From Kocuria marina (GTDB taxonomy: Bacteria; Actinomycetota; Actinomycetes; Actinomycetales; Micrococcaceae): a stretch of DNA of 64,000 bases. Below are positions 49,887-58,525 of this stretch, piece after piece (position 1 is the first letter of the stretch; each line of letters begins with the position of its first letter). Position numbers and translations under genes: made by a program. The notes under the pieces were generated by a model. It made no database searches and had not been told where the DNA came from. It worked only from the letters and a program-made list of their open reading frames with translations. Location: NCBI RefSeq assembly GCF_000786655.1, contig NZ_JROM01000007.1:114687-178686 (forward strand). Direction: 5' to 3'.

Positions 49887-51659
49887 ATGGACGGGGACTT
49901 CAAGCTCACACGGCGAGCGCGGATCGGGTGGCTCGCGGGCATGGCCGTGATCCTGACGATCGCGCTCGTGGTGGTGTTCGGCCTCACGAGCAGCTCGCTC
50001 GTGGAGGGGCAGGCTTCGAGCCTGGCCAAGCAGTACACGGATCCCGAGTTGGACGGAGCGAGCTCCACCGAGCCGGAGGAGCAGCTGTCCGCGAGCTACG
50101 GTCGGGACGGCGGCAAGTCCACGCTCGTGCTCTACGACAACACCGGTGCCGCCGCGGACGCCAACGCCATGCACGCGATCGCCACGGGCAACCTGCTCAC
50201 ACACTTCGGGAGGACCGAACTCAAGCCGGTGGTCGACTACACGGGCGCCATGGTCGAGAACTACGACGCCGCGGTGTACATCGGCGCCGACCACCGCGTC
50301 CCGCTCCCCCATGCCTTCCTGGACGACGTCCGCTCCACCGACAAGCCCGTGATGTGGTTGGGCCGCAACATCGAGGCCCTCGCGGGTCCCGACGACGCGC
50401 AAAACGCCCAGTTCCGGGACAAGTACGGCTGGGACCCCCGCGCCGCGACCACGGTGGACAGTTCCAAGGTCACCTCGGTCGAGTACCAGGGCGAGAAGGT
50501 GCACCGGGAGACCCAGGGTGCCCCTGAGATCGTGGTCCCGTTCACGGGCACGAACGACAAGGTGGAGGTCCTGGCGACGTCGCAGTGCACCGAGCGCGGT
50601 AAGCCCACCTCGTGCACGGCGAACGGTTCCCCGGAGGCCCCCTGGGCCATTCGCTCCGCGAACCTCACGTATTTGGCCGAGGTGCCCCTGGACTACATCG
50701 ACGCGAACGACGTGTACCTGGTCTACACGGATCTTTTCTACGACCTCGTGGGTTCGGACGCCCCCGCGGTGAAGCAGGCCGCGGTGCGCCTGGAGGACGT
50801 GGGCCCGGAGTCCAACCCGAAGGACCTGCGCCGCGTGGCCGATTACCTCGCGTCCGAGAACGTCCCGTTCCAGGTGGCCGTGATCCCCATCCAGATTGGG
50901 CAGAACAAGGACGGCTCCGACTGGTACGGGCTCAGCCTCACCGACCGGCCCGAGGTCGTGGACGCCCTGAAGTACATGCAGAGCAAGGGTGGCACGCTCA
51001 TCCAGCACGGCACCACGCACCAGATGGGCACCATGGACAACCCGTACAGCGGGCGTTCCGGTGAGGATTACGAGTTCTACCAGTTCGGATGCACGTCCAC
51101 CGGCACCGCGCCCTACACGTTCGAGGAGTGCACCAACGACTCCTACATCACGCCCGTGGGCCGCGTGGCCCAGGACGACGTGGACCAGTGGAAGGACCGC
51201 CTCGAGGCGGGACGCTCCGTGATGGAGGACGCCGGTCTGGGCGCGCCCACGATCTTCGAGACCCCGCACTACGGCGGGTCCGTGAACTCGTACGTGGCCA
51301 TGGCCCAGGAGTACGACGCGCGCTACGAGCAGGGTGACTACTACGCGAGCATTCTCACGGGGCAGCCCTCCGAGGCCGGAAAGTCCTACAGCCAGCAGTT
51401 CCCGTTCACGGTGAGCGACATCTACGGCGGCACGGTCTACCCCGAGAACCTGGGCAACATCACCGAGGGCGAGCAGAACAACCACGCGATCCGCGATCCC
51501 AAGTTCCTGATCTCCCGGGCCAAGGCGAACCTCACGGTGCGCGAATCCACGGCCAGCTTCTTCTTCCACCCGTACCTGGATCTGAACTACCTCAAGCAGA
51601 CGGTGCACGGGATCAAGGACCTGGGCTACGAGTTCACACCGGTCACGGAGCTGAAGTAG
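49887..51659 (+). CDS. DUF2334 polysaccharide deacetylase-like exported protein
   Basis: 590 residues from an ATG at 49887 (MDGDFKLTRRARIGWLAGMA) after GGGAGAGGGAGAC. One N-terminal helix (AVILTIALVVVFGLTSSS) anchors a large extracytoplasmic region. The first 250 residues include a Rossmann-like part (STLVLYDNTGAAADANAMHA, DAAVYIGADHRVPLPHA). The DUF2334 domain follows: AAVRLEDVGPESNPKDLRRV (metal Asp region), LIQHGTTHQMGTMDNPYSG (HGxxH metal histidines), PTIFETPHYGGSVNSY, and a C-terminal SFFFHPYLDLN. The fold is that of CE4-like deacetylases. Last gene of the operon; likely modifies the polymer made by the synthase. Confidence 0.85.
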   Translation: MDGDFKLTRRARIGWLAGMAVILTIALVVVFGLTSSSLVEGQASSLAKQYTDPELDGASSTEPEEQLSASYGRDGGKSTLVLYDNTGAAADANAMHAIATGNLLTHFGRTELKPVVDYTGAMVENYDAAVYIGADHRVPLPHAFLDDVRSTDKPVMWLGRNIEALAGPDDAQNAQFRDKYGWDPRAATTVDSSKVTSVEYQGEKVHRETQGAPEIVVPFTGTNDKVEVLATSQCTERGKPTSCTANGSPEAPWAIRSANLTYLAEVPLDYIDANDVYLVYTDLFYDLVGSDAPAVKQAAVRLEDVGPESNPKDLRRVADYLASENVPFQVAVIPIQIGQNKDGSDWYGLSLTDRPEVVDALKYMQSKGGTLIQHGTTHQMGTMDNPYSGRSGEDYEFYQFGCTSTGTAPYTFEECTNDSYITPVGRVAQDDVDQWKDRLEAGRSVMEDAGLGAPTIFETPHYGGSVNSYVAMAQEYDARYEQGDYYASILTGQPSEAGKSYSQQFPFTVSDIYGGTVYPENLGNITEGEQNNHAIRDPKFLISRAKANLTVRESTASFFFHPYLDLNYLKQTVHGIKDLGYEFTPVTELK

Positions 51660-51732
51660 TGCGCGCCCGGGCCGGCGCCCCCCCACTCGGGACGCCGACC
51701 CGGACGCACAACACCCTGGGTTCAGCCGCGGG

Positions 51733-52200
51733 TCAGCGCCTCTCCACGAGCGCGGTCGTGTTCTGGGCGGTGCGGATCATGGAGATCACGAACTCCAGGA
51801 ACACGCGCATCAGCACGATGTTGATCAACACACTCACGAGCCCGAAGATCACGAACAGTAGACCCGCGGCGCTCTCCGTGAGCGCCACCAGTCCCGAGAT
51901 CACCATGATCAATCCGCCCAGTGCGCTGAGTGCGATCGACAGGACGTAGATGAACTTCGCGAACTTGATGGTGATGAAGTGCTTGAAGTCCAGGTCGAAC
52001 AATGCGGCCAGGAAGCCCGGCTCGCTATCGGGGCGGTGCGGCGCGTGCGGGGGCTGCGCAGCGCCGTCGTGCGGGGCGGGGTACGCATCGTGGCGGGGGG
52101 TGCTACCGGCGGCGTAGGGGTGACCACCGTCCGCTCGGGGACCGGCCACCGGCTCCCGGGGATCGTTGTGGTCGTAGCGGGGGTAATTCTGCTCGGACAT
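51733..52200 (-). CDS. DUF4282 membrane protein
   Basis: 155 residues from an ATG at 52200 (MSEQNYPRYDHNDPREPVAG), preceded by CGAGGAGTGTC. A 70-residue Pro/His/Asp-rich disordered head is followed by the DUF4282 core, FLAALFDLDFKHFITIKFAK and FIYVLSIALSALGGLIMVIS, then a second helix (LLFVIFGLVSVLINIVLMRV) and FLEFVISMIRTAQNT. Function unknown in all bacteria. Convergent with the polysaccharide operon. Confidence 0.9.
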   Translation of the reverse strand: MSEQNYPRYDHNDPREPVAGPRADGGHPYAAGSTPRHDAYPAPHDGAAQPPHAPHRPDSEPGFLAALFDLDFKHFITIKFAKFIYVLSIALSALGGLIMVISGLVALTESAAGLLFVIFGLVSVLINIVLMRVFLEFVISMIRTAQNTTALVERR

Positions 52201-52624
52201 GACACTCCTCGTGGGGGCGATAAGTGAAGGACACGGGGCCGCGGGCAGCAGCCCCGCCCTCATTCTGACCCGCGGGCGTGCATTCGCAAACGATTGCTCT
52301 GTGACGCCGACGTCGAAGCGCGGACATTACGCGCCGGACGACGCCGTGCCGCGCGGCTCCCCGGCCCGCCCTTCCCGAACGGGCCCGTGCTCGAGGTGAG
52401 CGGCCGGGTCCCTCCCCCTGGAGCGCTCAGTTGTCCGCGCGCCCCCCGGCGGGCACCCTGGACCCGGAACGCGCGAACACCCGGCCAGGATCACTGACCG
52501 GGTGTTCGCACCTGTGTGAAATTCAGGGGTCGCCGACCCCCGGCGGCCGGGAGCCCCGCACGGTGGTCATCCCACCGCGCCCGGGCCCGCCGAACGCACC
52601 CGGGGTCCGTTCACCCCCGGGGCG
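52201..52624. other. Intergenic region between DUF4282 gene and catalase
   Basis: No gene seen in about 420 bp. It carries the DUF4282 promoter side and the catalase terminator at 52472-52509. Confidence 0.45.
52472..52509 (-). terminator. Catalase terminator
   Basis: GCGAACACCCGG and CCGGGTGTTCGC form a perfect 12-bp stem over a 14-base loop, about 115 bp past the katA stop. Confidence 0.6.
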
Positions 52625-54151
52625 TCACTCGCTGATCTCGGAGGTGCTCGTGGGGTCCTCGTCCACGCCCATGCCCGGAACCTCGGGGTTGGCGGCGTTG
52701 GACTTGACGGCCTCCTCGATGCGCTGACCGATGTTCTCGTCCACGTTCTTCCAGTACTGGAAGGCGTTGGAGAGCACCGGCTCCGCGACACCCTCGAGGG
52801 CGCCGGCGACGGTTTCGACGAACCGCGCGCGCTGCGCGTCGTTGAAGACCTCGCGGATCAGGGTGCCCGGCTGACCGAAGTCGTCGTCGTCCTGACGCAA
52901 GGTGTAGGCCTCGCGGACCAGAGCGCCGTCGTCCTCCCAGCCGTTGTCCACGGGGCCGGTCTCGTCCGACCAGGAGTCACCGAAGGAGTTCGGGGCGTAC
53001 ACCCGCCGGGCACCGCTGTGGTGATACGTCATGCTGCCCTCGAAGTTGTAGGTGTGCACTTCGTTGATCGGGCGGTTCACCGGCAGCTGCTGGAAGTTGG
53101 TGCCGACGCGGTAGAGCTGGGCGTCCGCGTAGGCGAAAGTGCGCCCCAGTAGCATCTTGTCCGGGGAGTTGCCGGTGCCCGGGACCATGTTCGCCGGGGA
53201 GAAGGCCGCCTGCTCGATCTGGGCGAAGAAATTCTCCGGGTTGCGGTTCAGGGTCATGGTGCCCACCTTGTGCCGCGGGTAGTCCTTCTTGGACCAGGTC
53301 TTGGTCAGGTCGAAGGGGTTGAACCGGTAGGTCTTGGCCTCCTCGTACGGCATGATCTGGAAGTACAGGTCCCACTTCGGGTACTCGCCCCGCTCGATCG
53401 CCTCGAACAAGTCGCGACGGTGGACGTCGCCATCGGCTCCGGCCAGGCGCTCGGCCTCTTCGTTGCTGAGGCTCTCCACGCCCTGCCGCGACTCGAAGTG
53501 CCACTTGACCCAGAACTTCTCGCCCTCGGCATTGACCAGCATGTAGGTGTGCGAGCCGTAGCCGTTCATGTGGCGCCAAGTCTTGGGCAGGCCGCGCTCA
53601 CCCATCAGGTAGGTGACCTGGTGGGCGGACTCGGGGTTGTTGGTCCAGAAGTCCCACTGCATGGTGCCGTCACGCAGCCCGGAGTCCGGCAGGCGCTTCT
53701 GCGAGCGGATGAAGTGCGGGAACTTCATGGGGTCGCGCACGAAGAAGATCGGGGTGTTGTTCCCGACCATGTCGAAGTTGCCTTCTTCGGTGTAGAACTT
53801 CAGGGCGAAGCCACGGACGTCACGCCAGGTGTCCGGGGAGCCCAGCTCGCCGGCCACGGTGGAGAAGCGGGCCAGCATCTCGGTCTTCTTGCCCGGCTGC
53901 AGGAAGTCCGCCTTGGTCCACTGCGAGACGTCCTCGGTGACCTCGAAGGTGCCGAACGCGCCGGCGCCCTTGGCGTGCGGACGACGCTCGGGGATGTTCA
54001 TCCGGTTGAAGTGCTGCAGGGTCTCCACCAGCTGGTGGTCATGCAGCACGATCGAACCGTTGGGGCCGGTGGTCAGCGAGTTGCGGTCGCTGACAGCGGG
54101 AATGCCGGCCTGGGTCGTGGACCCGGTGGCGTGCGGGGTGGGTTCCGTCAT
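52625..54151 (-). CDS. katA: Monofunctional haem catalase
   Basis: 508 residues from an ATG at 54151 ([20 protein letters not shown]). Clade 3-type small-subunit catalase. Active-site His lies in [17 protein letters not shown], the distal Asn in [20 protein letters not shown], and the haem-ligand Tyr in [17 protein letters not shown]. Converts hydrogen peroxide to water and oxygen in the cytoplasm. The usual C-terminus is extended by an acidic tail. It lies 72 bp downstream of a Fur-type regulator on the same strand, the arrangement of peroxide-controlled catR-catA operons. Confidence 0.97.
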   Translation of the reverse strand: MTEPTPHATGSTTQAGIPAVSDRNSLTTGPNGSIVLHDHQLVETLQHFNRMNIPERRPHAKGAGAFGTFEVTEDVSQWTKADFLQPGKKTEMLARFSTVAGELGSPDTWRDVRGFALKFYTEEGNFDMVGNNTPIFFVRDPMKFPHFIRSQKRLPDSGLRDGTMQWDFWTNNPESAHQVTYLMGERGLPKTWRHMNGYGSHTYMLVNAEGEKFWVKWHFESRQGVESLSNEEAERLAGADGDVHRRDLFEAIERGEYPKWDLYFQIMPYEEAKTYRFNPFDLTKTWSKKDYPRHKVGTMTLNRNPENFFAQIEQAAFSPANMVPGTGNSPDKMLLGRTFAYADAQLYRVGTNFQQLPVNRPINEVHTYNFEGSMTYHHSGARRVYAPNSFGDSWSDETGPVDNGWEDDGALVREAYTLRQDDDDFGQPGTLIREVFNDAQRARFVETVAGALEGVAEPVLSNAFQYWKNVDENIGQRIEEAVKSNAANPEVPGMGVDEDPTSTSEISE

Positions 54152-54223
54152 CGCGTACTCCTTGATGGGGTTGGGATGGGTGGGTGAACCGGTGGCCCAG
54201 ATGGGTTCCCGGAGCTCAGGGGT

Positions 54224-54727
54224 CTAGACAGGCACCGCGGTCGCACCGGCCCGCTGGGCCGAGCAGTCGGAACACACGCCTTGGTAGACGACATCGGCCA
54301 CGTGGATGCTCATCCCGTGGGTCTCGCTGGGAGTCAAGCACGGTGCATGCCCCACGGCACAGGCCACGTCCTCGATGCGTCCACACACCGTGCACACGGC
54401 ATGGTGGTGGTTGTCGTCGACCCGGGTTTCGTACCGTGCCGGGGAGTTCGCCAGGTCCAGCTGGCGCAACAGTCCGGCGTCCGTGAGCGAGTGCAGCACC
54501 ACGTAGATGGACTGCACCGTGATCTCCGGCAATGCCGTGCGCACGTCCGCGAGCACCTCGTCCGCGGTGGCGTGCTGGTGGCGCTCGAGCGCGTCCAACA
54601 CCGCCAGTCGGGGCTTGGTGACCCGCAGTCCGGCCGCCCGGATCCGATCGGTCCACAGCACGGGCACGACGGCGCCGCCGCCGTTCTCCCGTTCCCCGGG
54701 CTGATCGGTCAGAGTGGTCGAGGTCAT
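54224..54727 (-). CDS. catR: Fur-family peroxide regulator (CatR/PerR-like)
   Basis: 167 residues from an ATG at 54727 (MTSTTLTDQPGERENGGGAV). Winged helix RVTKPRLAVLDALERHQHAT and EITVQSIYVVLHSLTDAG; metal region DDNHHHAVCTVCGRIEDV and GVCSDC. By context it represses katA and itself and is inactivated by peroxide oxidation of its metal site, as CatR in Streptomyces; this is inference from position. An operator-like palindrome lies 18 bp upstream of the start. Paralogue of the regulator at 17873. Confidence 0.9.
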   Translation of the reverse strand: MTSTTLTDQPGERENGGGAVVPVLWTDRIRAAGLRVTKPRLAVLDALERHQHATADEVLADVRTALPEITVQSIYVVLHSLTDAGLLRQLDLANSPARYETRVDDNHHHAVCTVCGRIEDVACAVGHAPCLTPSETHGMSIHVADVVYQGVCSDCSAQRAGATAVPV

Positions 54728-54744
54728 AGCTTCACTATGTCATG

Positions 54745-54764
54745 TTTTGAGTTACTCATCAAAA
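54745..54764. promoter_or_regulatory. Probable CatR operator
   Basis: TTTTGA-GTTACTCA-TCAAAA: an interrupted palindrome with nested GAGTTACTC, in an AT-rich patch directly before catR. Size and arrangement fit a Fur/PerR box. Confidence 0.6.
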
Positions 54765-55253
54765 GGTTGCGGGGTGTGCCGGGTGGCGGGAGGGTGAACC
54801 CTCGGGGAGGGCGGCTTCCCCCTCCTCACCCTCTGGCGCCGCGGCAAACGCTCTCCACTACATCCATGCCGCGATCCACACGGTTTTTCCTTGTTTTCTG
54901 GTCGTTCTGCACCACAGATGTTCCCACCCGCTGTCCAGCGGCGTGTCCGTTCGCGCGGGCCATCGACGACGCCGCCCGCGGCCTCCGCGGCGCCGAACTG
55001 CGGGCGGCCGTACTACCTGTCCGGGTGCTTCGCGGCAAGGTACAAACCCGCCAGCCCACAGAGGGTCTCCAACAGGGGCAGGTCACACTGTCACCAATTC
55101 GTGCAACAGACCCATTTGGTTCCGCTGGTTGGCCGGCACCAGATCCGGGAACCTTCAGCTCACAAAAAGGCGGCGAAGAGAACAGCTTCTCGTTGCCCCC
55201 CTCGTAGACTGCACGGTAGACCCCCGCCCCACCGAGTAAGGCAGCCACCCACC
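54765..55253. other. Intergenic region before the restriction-modification operon
   Basis: Nearly 500 bp. The hsdM frame stays open upstream to 54891, but these 121 codons do not resemble HsdM and include low-complexity Arg/Pro runs, so I treat it as non-coding promoter space. Confidence 0.5.
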
Positions 55254-57242
55254 GTGTTTAACCACGCGTCCTTCATCTGGGGTGCCGCAGACATCCTGCG
55301 CGGCACCTATAAGCAGCACCAGTACGGCGATGTGATCCTGCCGTTCACGGTCCTGTTCCGCTTGGACGCCGTGCTTGCCCCCACCAAGGAGGATGTGCTG
55401 GAGGCCATCGGCCCCACCTACGTGGACACCGAGCCGCCCTTGGCGATGATCCGCAACCGCACCAAGCAGGCCGGCAACGAGCACACCTACAACTTCTTCA
55501 ACCGCTCCCGCCACACCCTCAAGACTTTGCAGGGTGACCCCGACAACCTCGAGGAGAACCTGCGCGACTACGTCAACGCGTTCTCCGAGAACGTGCGCGA
55601 GATCTTCCAGAAGTACGAGTTCGAGCAGACCATCTCCGGCCTCGCCCAGCACGATCTGCTCCTGCAGGTCCTGCAGCACTTCACCAAGGCCAACCTGCAC
55701 CCGGATGCGGTGTCCAACGAGCAGATGGGTCACATCTTCGAGGAACTGATCCGCAAGTTCGCGGAGGCGTCCAACGAGACCGCGGGTGAGCACTTCACCC
55801 CGCGCGAGGTCATCGACCTCATGGTCACGCTGCTGCTCCACGACGACGAGGAGCTCACCACCCCCGGCATCGGCCGCGACGTCTACGACCCCACCGCGGG
55901 CACTGGCGGCATGCTCTCCGCCGCCGAGAACAAGATCAAGCAGTTCAACAGCGAGGCCTGGGTCAACCTGCTCGGCCAGGAGATCAACCCCGCCTCTTAT
56001 GCAATCTGCAAGGCGGACATGGTGGTCAAGGGCCAGCCCATCGACAACATCGTTCTGGGCAACACCCTGACCAACCCGGCATTCGAGAACCGCACGTTCC
56101 ACTACTGCCTGTCCAACCCGCCCTTCGGCGTGGATTGGAAGCAGCACCGCAAGGCCGTGGAGACCGAACATCAGATCGCAGGGTTCGCCGGCCGCTTTGG
56201 CCCCGGCCTGCCCCGCGTCTCGGACGGCTCGCTCCTTTTCCTGATGCACCTGATCTCCAAGATGCGCGAACCCAGCGCCACGGAGGAGAACCAGTCAGCC
56301 GGCCGCGCGGCCATCGTGCTCAACGGCTCCCCCCTGTTCACGGGCGGTGCCGGCTCCGGGGAATCCAACATCCGCAAATGGGTGCTGGACAACGATTACC
56401 TCGAGGCGATCATCGGTCTGCCCACGGACATGTTCTACAACACCGGTATCTCCACCTACGTCTGGATCCTGTCCAAGGACAAGGCCCCCGAACGCCGCGG
56501 CAGGGTCCAGTTGATCGACGCCACCGGCATGTTCGTGAAGATGCGCAAATCCGTGGGCTCCAAGCGCAAGGAGCTCTCGCGGGAGAACATCGCGGAGATC
56601 AGCCGGATCTACGACGAGTTCACCGAGTCCCAGCACTCCAAGATCTTCCGCACCGAGGACTTCTTCTACCGCACCATCACGGTGGAGCGCCCGCTGAAGC
56701 TCAACTTCGCGTTCACCGCCGAGCGCATCGAGCGCGTCATGGCCTCCAAGCCCGTCGCCAAGCTCTCCGACGGCGACGCCGCCACGCTCCGTTCCGCCCT
56801 CCAGGCCCGGTCCCAGCGCGCGGCCGAAGAGGTCAGCGCCAATAAGAGCGCGTTCACCTCGGAACTTCTCGATGTCCTGACCGAGGCCGGGCTTCAGGTG
56901 AAGCCCGCGGTGCTCAAGGCCATCGTCACCGAGCTGAGCGAACGGGACGAGAGCGGGGAACTGCAAACCAACCGCGTGAAGGACCCGGAACCGGACCCCA
57001 CGCTGCGCGATACCGAGAACGTCCCATGGGACCAGGACATCCACGAGTACCTGGAGCGCGAGGTCAAACCCTTCGTCCCTGACGCCTGGATCGACGAATC
57101 CAAGACCAAAGAGGGTGCGGAGATCCCCTTCACGCGCCACTTCTACGAGTACGTCCCACCCCGGCCGTTGGATGAGATCGACCGCGACCTCGACGAGGTC
57201 TTGGGCCGCATCCGCGCGCGTCTGGAGGAGGTGAAGCGGTGA
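55254..57242 (+). CDS. hsdM: Type I restriction-modification system, methyltransferase subunit HsdM
   Basis: 662 residues from a GTG at 55254 (VFNHASFIWGAADILRGTYK). The N-terminal helical domain (QYGDVILPFTVLFRLDAVLA) and N6-adenine methyltransferase core are complete: SAM motif VYDPTAGTGGMLSAAENKI and catalytic NPPF in HYCLSNPPFGVDWKQHRKAV. HFTPREVIDLMVTLLL precedes the core. Two HsdM with one HsdS methylate adenine in both half-sites. It overlaps hsdS by 4 bp (GTGA). Confidence 0.95.
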   Translation: MFNHASFIWGAADILRGTYKQHQYGDVILPFTVLFRLDAVLAPTKEDVLEAIGPTYVDTEPPLAMIRNRTKQAGNEHTYNFFNRSRHTLKTLQGDPDNLEENLRDYVNAFSENVREIFQKYEFEQTISGLAQHDLLLQVLQHFTKANLHPDAVSNEQMGHIFEELIRKFAEASNETAGEHFTPREVIDLMVTLLLHDDEELTTPGIGRDVYDPTAGTGGMLSAAENKIKQFNSEAWVNLLGQEINPASYAICKADMVVKGQPIDNIVLGNTLTNPAFENRTFHYCLSNPPFGVDWKQHRKAVETEHQIAGFAGRFGPGLPRVSDGSLLFLMHLISKMREPSATEENQSAGRAAIVLNGSPLFTGGAGSGESNIRKWVLDNDYLEAIIGLPTDMFYNTGISTYVWILSKDKAPERRGRVQLIDATGMFVKMRKSVGSKRKELSRENIAEISRIYDEFTESQHSKIFRTEDFFYRTITVERPLKLNFAFTAERIERVMASKPVAKLSDGDAATLRSALQARSQRAAEEVSANKSAFTSELLDVLTEAGLQVKPAVLKAIVTELSERDESGELQTNRVKDPEPDPTLRDTENVPWDQDIHEYLEREVKPFVPDAWIDESKTKEGAEIPFTRHFYEYVPPRPLDEIDRDLDEVLGRIRARLEEVKR

Positions 57243-58525
57243 ACAGGACCTCCTGGCTAAGCTCGGTACCGTCGCATTGGGCCGTTCGACGAGCCGCTCA
57301 TGTTATTGACATGGATGTAGGGGGAACCCCTCCTACTTCACGACCTGAATACTTCGATGGCGACATTCCCTGGCTGACAATCGCCGACATGAAATCAGGA
57401 TCGGTAACCAGCTGCGAAAAGTACTTGTCTCGAACGGGTGTCGAAGCAGCCCGCATCCCTTGGAGCCAAAAAGGAGATCTTCTTTACAGTTTTAAGCTGA
57501 GTATTGGAAAGACTGCGTTTACCGAAATTGATTTGGTAACCAACGAAGCCATCGCATCCATCCACTCAAGCAGTCGCATCAACCTACGTTATGCGTATTG
57601 GATGCTCCCTTTAGCCTACGAAGCTGCAGCATCGCGTAATATTTATGGTGCTCCCATCCTCAATCAACAACAGCTTCGTGCAGCTCGACTCCCGATACCA
57701 CCCATGGCGGAGCAGCAGCAGATCGCGGACTACCTCGACCACGAGACCGCCGAAATCGATGCCTTGATTGAACAGCTTGCCGAAGTAGAGGCCCTTCTCA
57801 GCACCCGGCGACGGACAATAATCGATGATGCGTTTACCCGCGCTGGCCGCCCTCGAATCGCACTGAAATATCTCGGCGTGCTCCACTCTGGACTCACTCT
57901 GGGCAAACGTTACGAAGTCCCCACCCAGTCCTACCCCTACCTTCGAGTGGCCAACGTTCAGGCGGGGCACGTGGATCTGACGGACGTAACAGAGATCGAC
58001 GTTCCACCCGCCGTAGCAGTTGAGAACCGCCTTGAACCTGGTGATGTATTACTAACCGAGGGTGGAGATCGTGACAAGCTAGGTCGCGGCGCTCTGTGGA
58101 AGGGACAAATCGATCCCATCCTGCATCAAAATCATGTTTTCGCTTTCAGGTGTAACTCGAAACTCCTTCCGGAGTACTTGGTTTATGCCCTGGAATCCAC
58201 TCCCGCACGGATCTACTTTGATCAGACGGCTCGTCAGTCAACGAACCTAGCGTCCACTAATTCGACAGTCGTCAAGAACTTCAAGCTTCCCGCACCCCCT
58301 GCTACCGAGCAGCGGTCGGTTGTCGAGCGCCTGGATCATGAAATGTTGGAAATGCAAGAAATGCTCGCGAACGCCAATAGAATCATCGACCTCGCCCGCG
58401 AGCGGCGGGCCGCACTCATTACCGCAGCCGTGACCGGGCAGATCGACGTGACGGCTCGGAACAAGCCGGCGGCGGAGCAGCTCGAGGATGACGTCGCACA
58501 GGGTCTGCACAGGGAGTTCGCATGA
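57239..58525 (+). CDS. hsdS: Type I restriction-modification system, specificity subunit HsdS
   Basis: 428 residues from a GTG at 57239 (VNRTSWLSSVPSHWAVRRAA). Two target-recognition domains, each ended by a conserved helix: PIPPMAEQQQIADYLDHETA (about residue 155) and PAPPATEQRSVVERLDHEML (about 340). The first domain (57270-57700) is far more AT-rich than the rest of the operon, a usual sign of TRD exchange. The protein determines the split DNA target; the sequence does not allow it to be predicted. ATGA overlap with hsdR. Confidence 0.95.
   Translation: MNRTSWLSSVPSHWAVRRAAHVIDMDVGGTPPTSRPEYFDGDIPWLTIADMKSGSVTSCEKYLSRTGVEAARIPWSQKGDLLYSFKLSIGKTAFTEIDLVTNEAIASIHSSSRINLRYAYWMLPLAYEAAASRNIYGAPILNQQQLRAARLPIPPMAEQQQIADYLDHETAEIDALIEQLAEVEALLSTRRRTIIDDAFTRAGRPRIALKYLGVLHSGLTLGKRYEVPTQSYPYLRVANVQAGHVDLTDVTEIDVPPAVAVENRLEPGDVLLTEGGDRDKLGRGALWKGQIDPILHQNHVFAFRCNSKLLPEYLVYALESTPARIYFDQTARQSTNLASTNSTVVKNFKLPAPPATEQRSVVERLDHEMLEMQEMLANANRIIDLARERRAALITAAVTGQIDVTARNKPAAEQLEDDVAQGLHREFA

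Noticed and set aside
48960..51686. A 908-codon minus-strand open frame
   Set aside because: It is antisense to the glycosyltransferase, LamG-like and DUF2334 genes and reads as Arg/Val/Gly/His-rich shadow protein.
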